A stretch of DNA of 64,000 bases from CAYNRA01 sp964399465 (GTDB lineage Bacteria > Bacteroidota > Bacteroidia > Cytophagales > Spirosomataceae). The stretch spans positions 21,837 through 85,836 of the forward strand of contig CAYNRA010000002.1 in NCBI GenBank assembly GCA_964399465.1, written 5' to 3'. The notes below the pieces were generated by a model, which searched no databases, had not been told where the DNA came from, and saw only the letters and a program-made list of their open reading frames with translations. A program made the translations under genes and the position numbers. Below are positions 45,817-54,150 of this stretch, piece after piece; position 1 is the stretch's first letter; every line of letters starts with the position of its first letter.

Positions 45817-46224
45817 TCCTTACACATTTATCTGTTTACAAAATTACCGAATTTCATTTGAACTGCTAAAGTCATTTCTTTATGAATATTTGCATTCAAT
45901 TTCATTAGCATGAATCACTTTAGTTTCTAGATAGGCGTTAAAATTGTATGTTTTAATAAAGTGAATGAGATTGACATCTACAGTGTATAGGTGAGAAAAA
46001 TCATTTTAAACATAACAAGGTCAACACAAGCAGTTTCTACGACTTGCTTACCATCATTCGTATCTACTTCATTTTTGGAGTATCTTCTCACTCACCATCT
46101 ATACATTTGAAAACAGATAATATAAAAACTACTAAGTCTATCAGATAAATAACACACGCATTCCAACCATCTTTACCCTTCTTCGACTCTTAACACTACA
46201 ATTCCATCTAAAGTATTTATTCGT
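45817..46224. other. 408-bp intergenic region with an imperfect inverted repeat
   Basis: No credible ORF. An arm at 45984-45997 is repeated in inverted form at 46085-46105 with a 7-bp insertion in the right arm. No terminator or TAnnTTTG promoter is clear. Confidence 0.5.
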
Positions 46225-46725
46225 ATGATAAAAGAAGGTATCAAATTACTTTTATTCAGCGTTGTCTTACACACGCTTTCATCTTGTCAAAAAAATACAT
46301 CCACAATTGAACCACAAGATTGTTGCAGCCAACAAGACTTGAGTATTCAATCATTGGGAATATTCGGGAATTGGCGATTTGTACGGTATGAAGGACAAAA
46401 GCCAAGCAAATATGTAATTTCTATGGAAATCAAAGACGAAGTCAACAGCCAAGGACTTTACCAACTTTCTGGAAAAAGTCAGGTCAACTTCTATTTTTCG
46501 AGTTTTACCTTAAATAAGCAAAAAGGTGAAATTAAATTAGAAGGAATTGGCGGCACAAAAATGGCTGGTCCTCAAGAAGACATGCAGGCTGAATATGAAT
46601 ACTGGCAAAAATTAGCTGCTGTTTCTTCGTTTCGTCTATCAGATGATTTGCAAACGCTTACTTTCTCGTTACCCGCTCCACAAACCGATAAACTTGTCTT
46701 TACACGTCTAAACAACAATAATTAA
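46225..46725 (+). CDS. META-domain-like lipoprotein
   Basis: The 166-residue protein has a lipobox (TLSSC, Cys near residue 21). Residues about 45-160 follow the META/HslJ pattern: GNWRFVRYEG, YQLSGKSQVNFYFSSF, GEIKLEGIGGTKMAGPQEDM and a final beta hairpin LQTLTFSLPAP...KLVFTRL. In the usual META domain the equivalent residues are GCN and MAC, so here both Cys positions differ (GKSQVN, MAG). META proteins such as HslJ contribute to heat and novobiocin tolerance in E. coli. It is 6 bp upstream of the serpin gene and forms an operon with it. Confidence 0.7.
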   Translation: MIKEGIKLLLFSVVLHTLSSCQKNTSTIEPQDCCSQQDLSIQSLGIFGNWRFVRYEGQKPSKYVISMEIKDEVNSQGLYQLSGKSQVNFYFSSFTLNKQKGEIKLEGIGGTKMAGPQEDMQAEYEYWQKLAAVSSFRLSDDLQTLTFSLPAPQTDKLVFTRLNNNN

Positions 46726-46731
46726 TTACAC

Positions 46732-47949
46732 ATGAAAAAGCAATTTTTAAATTTAGGAATCGCCTTTACTTTGGCACTTGTCTCTGTACAATGTGGACAA
46801 CTAAAAAACGTTGACCCTACCCCTTCTTCCATTTCTGTTCCTGAAAGTTTTTCTACCACAACGCGTGAGTTTTCGTTCGATTTTCTACAAGCTATTCATA
46901 AAGAAGAAGATCCCACAAAAAATTTCTTTGTCTCGCCTCTTAGCTTACATATTGCACTAGGGATGCTGCTAAATGGTGCCGACGGACAAACAAAAGAAGA
47001 AATAAAAACAGTTCTTGGTTTTACGAATGAAGACCTGGCACAAATCAATCTTATTTACAAAGAGTTGATTCAAAAATTACCTTCGCTCGATCCCAAAGTT
47101 ACGAATACAACGGCTAACTCTGTTTGGCATGACAAGGATTTTACTGTAACTGCCTCGTTTCTAGAAACATTGAAATCAAGCTTTAACGCAGGTGTTTTTG
47201 CTGAAGATTTTAGTAATCAAGCTACCGTCGATAAAATAAATAAATGGGCAAGTGACAACACCAATGCAAAAATCAAAAAAGTAATCGCTGAAATTAGCCC
47301 CTCGCAGGTCATGTTTTTGATGAACGCCTTGTATTTCAAAGGAGATTGGAAATACCCTTTTGATAGCAAGCGTACCTACGATGCGACTTTCCAAGGGCTA
47401 ACCAAACAAAAGGAAGTTTCTATGATGTCCCAACGTCAAGCTGTTCCTTACTTTCAGTCTTCTGATTATCAGGCATTTGAATTACCTTATGGAAGCGGAA
47501 ATTATGTCATGACCGTTGTTCTTCCTAGTACAGAAACAGATATATCGACTGTTATCAAGAAGTTTAATCAAACGGAATGGGAAAAACTTCAAAATAGCCT
47601 TACTCCTTCTACCATCGAAATCGGTTTACCCAAATGGAATATGGAATATAGTATCAAACTGAATACTATTTTGAACCAACTTGGTATGCCAACTGCTTTT
47701 TCAAACCAAGCTGACCTATCAAAAATTGCTCCTCCAGCTGGTAGATTAAAAGTTGGATTTGTTAAACAAGATACGTTTTTAGCTGTAGATGAAAAAGGAA
47801 CAGAAGCTGCTGCAGTAACGACTATTGGTATCGAGCTTACCTCTGTACCGAACTATCCAACCGTCATTTGTGATCGTCCTTTCTTCTTCTTTATCCATGA
47901 AAAATCATCAAAGACTATCCAGTTTATGGGTAAAATCGTCAACCTATGA
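46732..47949 (+). CDS. Serpin-family lipoprotein (protease inhibitor)
   Basis: The 405-residue protein is a complete serpin with a lipoprotein signal (VSVQC, Cys near 22). Core motifs are present: NFFVSPLSLHIALGMLLNGADGQT, NTTANSVWHDKDF, INKWASDNTNAKIKKVI, LMNALYFKGDWKYPF, PYGSGNYVMTVVLPS and CDRPFFFFIHEKSSKTIQFMGKIVNL. The hinge GTEAAAVTT (356-364) has small residues, so it should be able to insert and inhibit. Counting from the hinge as in alpha-1-antitrypsin puts P1-P1' near T370-S371. That suggests a subtilisin- or elastase-like target rather than trypsin. The lipid anchor would place it in the periplasm or on the surface. Confidence 0.93.
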   Translation: MKKQFLNLGIAFTLALVSVQCGQLKNVDPTPSSISVPESFSTTTREFSFDFLQAIHKEEDPTKNFFVSPLSLHIALGMLLNGADGQTKEEIKTVLGFTNEDLAQINLIYKELIQKLPSLDPKVTNTTANSVWHDKDFTVTASFLETLKSSFNAGVFAEDFSNQATVDKINKWASDNTNAKIKKVIAEISPSQVMFLMNALYFKGDWKYPFDSKRTYDATFQGLTKQKEVSMMSQRQAVPYFQSSDYQAFELPYGSGNYVMTVVLPSTETDISTVIKKFNQTEWEKLQNSLTPSTIEIGLPKWNMEYSIKLNTILNQLGMPTAFSNQADLSKIAPPAGRLKVGFVKQDTFLAVDEKGTEAAAVTTIGIELTSVPNYPTVICDRPFFFFIHEKSSKTIQFMGKIVNL

Positions 47950-48353
47950 GTAAGCGAATCATCGGATTTTTAGGAATTTTATTGGTTTTATGTATATCAG
48001 GCTGTTCGGATTCCCTTTTGGAACAGCCTGATTTAAGCGGAACCTGGGAGTTGAAGAAAATCGTATATGGATTTTCACAAGTCACAAATGATTCCCCTAC
48101 AAAAGAAACCATTGTTATCTCTGCACGTCAGAGATTAATCAAAAGATACGAAAAAGAGGAACTTGTTGAAAAGTCTCGTCTGTCTTTTTCCACCCGTAAC
48201 GATCGCCCTATTTTGGTTTTAGAAGATACACAAGAGTATCACTATTATCAGTTACTTGAAATAAATGGGAAAACGAATTTGATTTTATATCAAAAAACAG
48301 CCATGGGCTATGATATAGCAGACGGTTCAGATTACTATTACGAAAGAAAATAA
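47946..48353 (+). CDS. Hypothetical lipoprotein, last gene of the serpin operon
   Basis: The 135-residue protein overlaps the serpin stop codon by 4 bp. The lipobox ISGCS puts the acylated Cys near residue 20. The mature part starts LSGTWELKKIVYG and has the shape of a small lipocalin-like/DUF5004-type beta barrel (TIVISARQRLIKRYEKEELV, PILVLEDTQEYHYYQLLE). All three genes of this operon encode lipoproteins. A perfect terminator follows. Confidence 0.7.
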   Translation: MSKRIIGFLGILLVLCISGCSDSLLEQPDLSGTWELKKIVYGFSQVTNDSPTKETIVISARQRLIKRYEKEELVEKSRLSFSTRNDRPILVLEDTQEYHYYQLLEINGKTNLILYQKTAMGYDIADGSDYYYERK

Positions 48354-48387
48354 AAAAGGGGTCGAATTTGAATTCGACCCCTTTTTT
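48352..48387 (+). terminator. Perfect terminator of the serpin operon
   Basis: Seventeen-bp perfect arms 48352-48368 and 48371-48387 with a 2-nt loop and a terminal T6. Confidence 0.92.
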
Positions 48388-48519
48388 ATTTAGCAGATGA
48401 ATGGATTTGTAAGACTAAATCACATCTATTGCTGTTACATGTTATAGAAACGATTCAAATGCGTATTTAGTTTTATAGTTGAAAAATTATTTAATAGTTT
48501 TTCAAAAAAATAATTTCCC

Positions 48520-48527
48520 TAATTTTG
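48520..48527 (+). promoter_or_regulatory. Possible -7 element (TAATTTTG)
   Basis: A perfect TAnnTTTG lies upstream of the M14 peptidase gene, but no TTG occurs at the expected -33 position. If active it would start a transcript near 48534 that includes a short ORF MKNRLAVSF (48553-48582). Confidence 0.35.
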
Positions 48528-48641
48528 AAAGAATAAAACCAACTTCTTGAACATGAAAAACAGACTCGCAGTCAGCTTTTAAAAAAATAAGTCTAGCGAT
48601 TCCACACACAATTCTAAAAATCTTGAATAACTTGCCTATTC

Positions 48642-49997
48642 ATGTCCGTGACAGTTAGTAATACAATGGATTCGACAGCAAACTTATGGGATAAAACGCG
48701 TGATTTTAGACGTACCCTCGTAGATATTTCAACTTTAAGTTACTTTGCACTTCCTACTATGAACAATGATTTTCTCTCCTCCTATCATCATTTATTCAAA
48801 GAACCTGCATTGAAAAATAGGTGGTTCAAACACCGCGACATCGTTCCACTGATTCAACGATTACCTTTTGAGAAAGCAGTTATTGGGCAGTCTTTTGAGA
48901 AACGGAGTATTCATAAAGTAACTCTTGGAGATGGTCCTATTAATGTTCTTCTTTGGTCACAAATGCATGGAGACGAACCCACAGCCACGATGGCTCTATT
49001 CGATATTTTTCGATTCTTTGAGTCAGATAATTCTATTTTTACCCAATTTCGGGAAACGATTCTTTCCAAACTTCGCCTTCATGTAGTTCCTATGCTCAAC
49101 CCAGATGGTGCAGAGCGAATTTCTCGTCGGACTGCCTTGGAAATTGATATGAACAGAGATGCTTTGGCATTACAATGCCCTGAAAGCCGTCTTTTGAAGG
49201 AATTACAACAGACCATTCAACCGACATTTGCCTTCAATTTACACGACCAAGGAACCCGTTACAGCGCGGGAGCAACAGGAAAACAAGCAACTATTTCATT
49301 TCTTGCCACCGCTTACAATGAAGCACGTGAATGGAATGACGTTCGAACTCGTTCGATGCAAGTCATTTGCGGGATGAATGAAAAACTACAAGCACTCATT
49401 CCAGGTCATGTCGCAAAATATTCGGATGAATTTGAGCCACGTGCTTTTGGTGACAATATTCAAAAATGGGGAAGTAGCCTGATACTTATCGAATCTGGTG
49501 GATATAAAGACGACCGCGAGAAACAATTTATTCGTCAGCTCAATTTTGTTGCTATCTTAGAAGCACTTTTTTCCATAGCTACAAATCAATATACAAAGTA
49601 CCAATTGAGTGATTACGAGAAGATTCCACAAAATGGTCGTTCTCTTTTCGATGTACTGCTTCGTAATGTTCAATTTGTTCAAAATGGACAATTGATTAAA
49701 AAGGATATTGGAATTAATCTTACAGAAAATTGGAAATCAACCCCTCCTTTCTACAAACTCAACGGTAGTATTCAGGATGTGGGAGATTTATCCACATTTT
49801 TTGGAATTAAAGAACCCGATGTATCGAATCTCACATTTAAGTCGTTGAAAGATTACCCCGCGTTGGCACAGAAATACAAAGGTCTCACGATGCCTTCTGC
49901 AACCAATATATATGGGAAACCTGCCAATTTCGTTCTAACCAGCGGTCAATCGATCAAATACCTTGTTATTAATGGCCAATTACTCGACTCGTTTTAA
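48642..49997 (+). CDS. M14 family zinc carboxypeptidase
   Basis: The 451-residue protein is an M14 metallopeptidase. The zinc ligands are His and Glu in MHGDEPT, with a third ligand His in FNLHDQ. NPDGAERISRR and MNRDA give the substrate-carboxylate-binding region, and a late Glu in LIESGGYKDDREKQF is the catalytic base. No signal peptide is seen. The start is uncertain: M at 48759 would remove 39 residues that look unlike the family and give 412 residues starting MNNDFLSSYHHLF. The 3' end overlaps the next gene by 26 bp. Confidence 0.82.
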   Translation: MSVTVSNTMDSTANLWDKTRDFRRTLVDISTLSYFALPTMNNDFLSSYHHLFKEPALKNRWFKHRDIVPLIQRLPFEKAVIGQSFEKRSIHKVTLGDGPINVLLWSQMHGDEPTATMALFDIFRFFESDNSIFTQFRETILSKLRLHVVPMLNPDGAERISRRTALEIDMNRDALALQCPESRLLKELQQTIQPTFAFNLHDQGTRYSAGATGKQATISFLATAYNEAREWNDVRTRSMQVICGMNEKLQALIPGHVAKYSDEFEPRAFGDNIQKWGSSLILIESGGYKDDREKQFIRQLNFVAILEALFSIATNQYTKYQLSDYEKIPQNGRSLFDVLLRNVQFVQNGQLIKKDIGINLTENWKSTPPFYKLNGSIQDVGDLSTFFGIKEPDVSNLTFKSLKDYPALAQKYKGLTMPSATNIYGKPANFVLTSGQSIKYLVINGQLLDSF

Positions 49998-50721
49998 TTT
50001 TCTTTTGTTTCTTATTTTTCTGTTGCTCTCTTCTGTCTCATTAGAAGTGTTCGGACAAATTAAAAACAGAACAATCTATGGGCAGGTGTTGGATAAAGAC
50101 ACAAAAAATCCGTTGGGCTCCATCACAGTTGTAAATAAACGAACGAAGCAGCGAACGACGACCAACGAAAAAGGTGACTTTTTTATTTGGGCTGCTGTTG
50201 GTGACTCGCTACTTTGTTCGTCTATTGGCTACGCAGACGGTGGTTGTTTGCTAGACGGAAACAATAATAAACCAACCATTTTGTTGAAACGAACGGCTAT
50301 TCAACTAGATGAAGTCGTTGTTCGCGAAAAAAGAGCTGAAAACCTAAAGAAGGAAATAGATGCGTTTTTAGCGAATCCCTATGGTTCAAAGGAAATCAGA
50401 CAAGAAATTATGCGGAGTATGTTGTCAACGAATACAACAACACCTGGTCTAGGGATTTCGATAGACGCGATTTACGATTTATTCAGTAAAGAAGGAAAAA
50501 GCAAACGCAAATTAGCAGATTTACAAATGGAGGATGCGCGCAAATACTATGCGACACTTCGATATAATCAAAATCTCGTTAAATTCATTACCAAACTTAA
50601 TGGATTAGAATTAGAGGCTTTTATGCGCTTTTGTGTGTTACCTGAGGATTTTATTCTCGCTGCCTCTGACTACGAACTCACCCTTGAAATCAATAAATGC
50701 TTGCAGGAGTTTAAAAAATGA
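49972..50721 (+). CDS. Exported protein with carboxypeptidase-regulatory-like domain
   Basis: The 249-residue protein from the ATG at 49972 has a signal peptide (about 1-30, ending EVFGQ). A CarboxypepD_reg-like beta sandwich follows (about 33-105, RTIYGQVLDKDTKNPLGSITVVNKRTKQRTTTNEKGDFFI). The remainder is helical (ENLKKEIDAFLANPYG to CLQEFKK). The N-terminal module is the one found at the start of SusC proteins and other outer-membrane proteins of the phylum. It overlaps the M14 gene by 26 bp and the nuclease gene by 4 bp. Confidence 0.75.
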   Translation: MANYSTRFNFLLFLIFLLLSSVSLEVFGQIKNRTIYGQVLDKDTKNPLGSITVVNKRTKQRTTTNEKGDFFIWAAVGDSLLCSSIGYADGGCLLDGNNNKPTILLKRTAIQLDEVVVREKRAENLKKEIDAFLANPYGSKEIRQEIMRSMLSTNTTTPGLGISIDAIYDLFSKEGKSKRKLADLQMEDARKYYATLRYNQNLVKFITKLNGLELEAFMRFCVLPEDFILAASDYELTLEINKCLQEFKK

Positions 50722-51338
50722 CTTCATCCATCCGCTATAACTTTTATCCAACTATCCTGAATGAATACGTTCGTTATTTGAAAAATCCAAATTCGGAAAC
50801 TTTTCGGCAGCTCATCAATCGGATTAATCGAGTACCTATTTTGGACGACACGTTACGGGAGAAATTTGCCAAAGGTATTTCGTTTGAAGCAGCCGTTCTA
50901 AAGAATAAACCGCATGATTTCACGCAACAATTGGTAGATAAAGCAAAAGAATTATTGCCCAATAAATGGAAATCACAGCAGCTCGTTGAATTAATCCACG
51001 GCCCAATTCGGTTTTATGGTTATTTAGACGTTATTGGCGACCAACGCGTCATTGACATCAAGACGACTCAGACATATCTACCGGGCAAACACGAAACGAA
51101 TTTTCAGAATCTTTACGCGTACGCACTTCGAGAAAAGGGTATCAAAACGATGGAGTACATCATCTGTGATTTTCATCAAATTTATGTGGAAAGGTATGAT
51201 GTGTCCACATACCCATTTTCTCATCTCCTAGAAAAAATGGAATCTTTCACTCAATTTATAGAAGAAAATAAAGGACAAATAACCGACGCAAAGATTCGAG
51301 TAGAAACAAAAAATTCTTCTCAAATGACCTTGTTCTAA
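50718..51338 (+). CDS. PD-(D/E)XK nuclease with C-terminal clamp-binding-like motif
   Basis: The 206-residue protein shows the core of a RecB/Cas4-like nuclease. It has E57 in SFEAAVL, D104 in GYLDVIGD, D113-I-K115 in VIDIKTT, and Q130 in NFQNLYAYALREKG, the QxxxY motif. The very C-terminus is QMTLF (202-206), a good match to the QLx(L)F pentapeptide that binds the bacterial sliding clamp. Nuclease activity at forks or during repair is a reasonable inference. It starts within the stop codon of the upstream exported-protein gene, so expression is coupled to an apparently unrelated envelope protein. Confidence 0.72.
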   Translation: MTSSIRYNFYPTILNEYVRYLKNPNSETFRQLINRINRVPILDDTLREKFAKGISFEAAVLKNKPHDFTQQLVDKAKELLPNKWKSQQLVELIHGPIRFYGYLDVIGDQRVIDIKTTQTYLPGKHETNFQNLYAYALREKGIKTMEYIICDFHQIYVERYDVSTYPFSHLLEKMESFTQFIEENKGQITDAKIRVETKNSSQMTLF

Positions 51339-51381
51339 AAAAAACAGACCGCGTAGAATGTTCTACGCAGTCTGTTTTTTT
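51338..51381. terminator. Bidirectional terminator after the nuclease gene
   Basis: An imperfect stem of about 20 bp (GCGTAGAA with TTCTACGC as the inner arms, one mismatch) is flanked by A- and T-tracts. Both convergent genes end here. Confidence 0.85.
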
Positions 51382-51396
51382 AATTCGTATGTATTT

Positions 51397-52041
51397 TTAA
51401 AAGAAGAAGCCAAAACGAAGAATGAGCGGGGAGTTGCGTCCTCCCAAACCTTGTGGACTAACAAAGCCATTTAAGGGATATCCTAAATTATACATCACAG
51501 AAATAAAACTTCCAGACTGCCCTCCTTGTCCTTGATAGAAACCCAAGCCAACCAAAGGCGCGCCTTCCCATTTTTTGGGCAAAGTAGGAACATTGGGAGC
51601 TGAAACGGGGTCGAAAGAATAGAACTGGTCTTCAGTTGCATTCATCCATTCGTATTCTGCATGTGCGAAAATAGACCGCCAAATAGGTTGACGAACAAAA
51701 ATACGAGGCCCTACCGCAACATCAGCAGGCTGCCCGAAACCACCTTGATAAATGAGTGTTCCACCTAAACCAGCTACCGTTCCAAGTTTTGTTACTTCAT
51801 ACCCAACCATCGGGGAGACATCCACATAAAAAGAGCCAAAGAAACCTAGCCAGATATTTCCGCCTACGTGTAGTTTTTGTCTCCAAATGGGCAGTTCCTT
51901 TTCATTCGTTGGAGAAGATATTTTTTTCTCTACGAGGGGTTTCTCCTCTAACGGAATTTCTTGTGCAGACGAAGCGAGAGGAAAAGTCAAGAGAGAAACC
52001 GCGAACAAAAGCGGGTTAAGCCAAAACGGGCGTTTTTTCAT
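51397..52041 (-). CDS. Hypothetical outer-membrane protein
   Basis: The 214-residue protein has a signal peptide (cleavage after ASSAQ near residue 26), an acidic/Lys linker (EIPLEEKPLVEKK) and then beta strands: KLHVGGNIWLGFFGSFYVDVSPMVGYEV, GLGGTLIYQGGFG and a C-terminal LILRFGFFF ending in Phe as porins do. It resembles small eight-stranded barrels. Its start overlaps the stop of the upstream gene by 26 bp. Confidence 0.65.
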   Translation of the reverse strand: MKKRPFWLNPLLFAVSLLTFPLASSAQEIPLEEKPLVEKKISSPTNEKELPIWRQKLHVGGNIWLGFFGSFYVDVSPMVGYEVTKLGTVAGLGGTLIYQGGFGQPADVAVGPRIFVRQPIWRSIFAHAEYEWMNATEDQFYSFDPVSAPNVPTLPKKWEGAPLVGLGFYQGQGGQSGSFISVMYNLGYPLNGFVSPQGLGGRNSPLILRFGFFF

Positions 52042-52489
52042 TTACAGTAAAATTGGGTAATTCGATTTGGTCCAAAAGCTGTTCTTCCAGCATATTGGCC
52101 CATTCGTTTAAGTAAACGACTACATCCTCTTTGTAATTGCGGCGTAGGTGGCGTTTTTCGAGTGGCAGTCTTTCTAGAATAGTTGGATTAGAAAGATATT
52201 CCAACGCTTGGAGATCTTCTGTAGAGAAACCAAACGAGAGAAGTTCAAAAATGAGTAAATCCATTGGAAGCTGGCTACCTGGGCAATAGTCGTTGAGCTG
52301 TTCGCTCCAGTCGCCTTTTCCACGCATGGCGTATGCATGGATATCTGCCTTTGACAATTTGGTAATTTCCTGTGCCAAATTTCCACAATTACAGCTCCCC
52401 ATATGCCCCCACATATAAGGAGAACCTTCATTCAGTCTTTTAGCTGTATTTCGCAATGCTTGAATAATTTTCAAATCTGCTCTTGCCAT
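52016..52489 (-). CDS. Hypothetical cytosolic protein
   Basis: The 157-residue protein has no signal peptide. It includes a Cys/His-containing stretch YMWGHMGSCNCGNLAQEITKLS (residues about 25-46) that might bind a metal, then helical sequence (PMDLLIFELLSFGFSTEDLQALEYL). I do not recognise a family. It is the first gene of a two-gene unit with the outer-membrane protein downstream. Confidence 0.6.
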   Translation of the reverse strand: MARADLKIIQALRNTAKRLNEGSPYMWGHMGSCNCGNLAQEITKLSKADIHAYAMRGKGDWSEQLNDYCPGSQLPMDLLIFELLSFGFSTEDLQALEYLSNPTILERLPLEKRHLRRNYKEDVVVYLNEWANMLEEQLLDQIELPNFTVNEKTPVLA

Positions 52490-52733
52490 AGCTTTATATC
52501 AATTAATAGTTGAACTAATTTACGCTAAAAAAGCGGTTAAATATACACGATTCCAGTTTGGCAAGTAACATTTTGTTTTTTTAAAATGTTTATTTAATAA
52601 ATATGATTGAAAAATAATCCAAAACCTCTTAACTCCACGTATATGAAAGAAATCAAATCATGCATTGGAAGATGTACGCTTAGTTTCACGTATGTCCACA
52701 GGAATTTTTTGAACCTCTAAACAACTAGTAACA

Positions 52734-53273
52734 TTGGCAACAATTGCACTCAAGTACACAGAAGATGAGTTAGTTGCTTCGCTGAAAAGGAACGAAAAAA
52801 GAGCGTTTGACTATTTATACGACAATTATTCATCGGCATTATACGGGATCATCTACCGGATAGTCAATGATGAAATTCAGGCGGAAGATGTCATGCAGGA
52901 AGTTTTCTTGAAGATTTGGCGAAAGATTAACGACTACGACCCCAGCAGAGGTCGCCTTTTTACCTGGATGATGAATATTGCGCGAAATTCGTCGATAGAT
53001 CATCTTAGAAAAGAAAAAGTAACACTTGACGACATCGATGAGTCTGTCAGTAAGTTAGATAAAATGGCGCATTTTCAGCCAGAAATCGCGACACTCGATT
53101 TGCGCGAACTGATGAAAAAGCTCAAACCAGAAAGGCAGATATTGCTGGATATGGTGTATTTGCAAGGTTACACACAAGAAGAAGCAGCTACCAAGCTGAA
53201 TATTCCGTTGGGTACAGTTAAGTCGAGAATTAGAATTGCTTTGCAAGATTTGAAAAATTATTTCGCGATATGA
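52734..53273 (+). CDS. ECF RNA polymerase sigma factor
   Basis: The 179-residue protein starts at a TTG (52734); no ATG upstream is in frame and later Met codons would cut region 2. Region 2 is clear (AFDYLYDNYSSALYGIIYRI, AEDVMQEVFLKIWRKI, RLFTWMMNIARNSSIDHLRK). Region 4 carries a helix-turn-helix (YLQGYTQEEAATKLNIPLGTVKSRIRIAL). The partner gene begins within its stop codon, the usual sigma/anti-sigma arrangement, so autoregulation is likely. No sensor or TonB receptor sits next to it. Confidence 0.93.
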   Translation: MATIALKYTEDELVASLKRNEKRAFDYLYDNYSSALYGIIYRIVNDEIQAEDVMQEVFLKIWRKINDYDPSRGRLFTWMMNIARNSSIDHLRKEKVTLDDIDESVSKLDKMAHFQPEIATLDLRELMKKLKPERQILLDMVYLQGYTQEEAATKLNIPLGTVKSRIRIALQDLKNYFAI

Positions 53274-54100
53274 ATGTAAATGAATATATAAGTTCAGGTA
53301 TTTTAGAGGAATACGTTTTAGGCGTAGTCTCAGACCAAGAACGTCGTGAAGTTCAGTGTCTTTCTAAAATTTACCCCGAAATCGAGTTAGAGCTCCGTAA
53401 ACTAGAAGAGTCTATGGGAAGCTATCTTGGTTTGTATGCAAAAGAACCACCTGTGTCTTTGAAAAATAAAATCTTTGCACAGATGGATTTTTCCTCTCCT
53501 TTGGAGGAGAACAAAACAACAGAACAAACGCAATTCATTGCGCAAACCCCGGTATCTGTTGAACCAGAAGTTGAGAATGAAGTTCAGATTATTCAGTTCA
53601 TCCCTGCTTGGTCAAAGGTTTCTGTTGCAGCATCTATCTTGCTTGCTATTGGTTTAGGTTGGGCGGTATTCAATATGAAGCAAATCATTGAGACCAACGG
53701 ACAACTCAGCAATCAAGTGAGTATTTTAGAAAAAGTAACAGACCAAAACAGTGACTTGCTCGCGATGTACCAAAACCCACAAAATAAAGTGGTTCGGTTG
53801 GCGGGAGTAGAAAAATCACCTGAAAGTTCTGTCGTTGTTTTCTGGAACCAGCAAAATAACGAAGTAGCCCTTGTTGTGGATAATCTTCCCAAACCGGAAG
53901 CAGGCAAACAGTACCAACTCTGGACTATCGTAGATGGCAAACCAGTTGACATGGGAATGCTTGACCAAGAGTTTGGTAGTAAAATATTGCAGATGAAAGG
54001 AGCCGCCGGCAACGTGGCAGCCTTCGCAATCACCCTTGAAAAAGAAGGAGGAAGCCCCGTACCTACATTAGAACAAATGTATGTCGTGGGCAACGTTTAG
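53270..54100 (+). CDS. RskA-type anti-sigma factor
   Basis: The 276-residue protein has a cytosolic N-terminal domain with the leader ILEEYVLGVVSDQERREVQ that typifies anti-sigma-K/RskA-like factors. No HxxxCxxC zinc-finger motif appears. A single membrane helix follows at about 117-134, then a short coiled coil, and a periplasmic RskA-like domain (SSVVVFWNQQNNEVALVVDNLPKPEAGKQYQLWTIVDGKPVDMGML, then FAITLEKEGGSPVPTLEQMYVVGNV). It would sequester the ECF sigma factor until a periplasmic signal triggers release. ATGA overlap with the sigma gene. Confidence 0.93.
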   Translation: MNVNEYISSGILEEYVLGVVSDQERREVQCLSKIYPEIELELRKLEESMGSYLGLYAKEPPVSLKNKIFAQMDFSSPLEENKTTEQTQFIAQTPVSVEPEVENEVQIIQFIPAWSKVSVAASILLAIGLGWAVFNMKQIIETNGQLSNQVSILEKVTDQNSDLLAMYQNPQNKVVRLAGVEKSPESSVVVFWNQQNNEVALVVDNLPKPEAGKQYQLWTIVDGKPVDMGMLDQEFGSKILQMKGAAGNVAAFAITLEKEGGSPVPTLEQMYVVGNV

Positions 54101-54113
54101 AGGTAAAGTGAAT

Positions 54114-54150
54114 AGACACCATCGTTTTTGACTTTGGTGTCTTTATTTTT
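54114..54150. terminator. Terminator between anti-sigma and fucP-like genes
   Basis: Eight-bp arms 54114-54121 and 54135-54142 followed by a T-rich tract that runs into the 3' end of the convergent gene. Confidence 0.65.
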
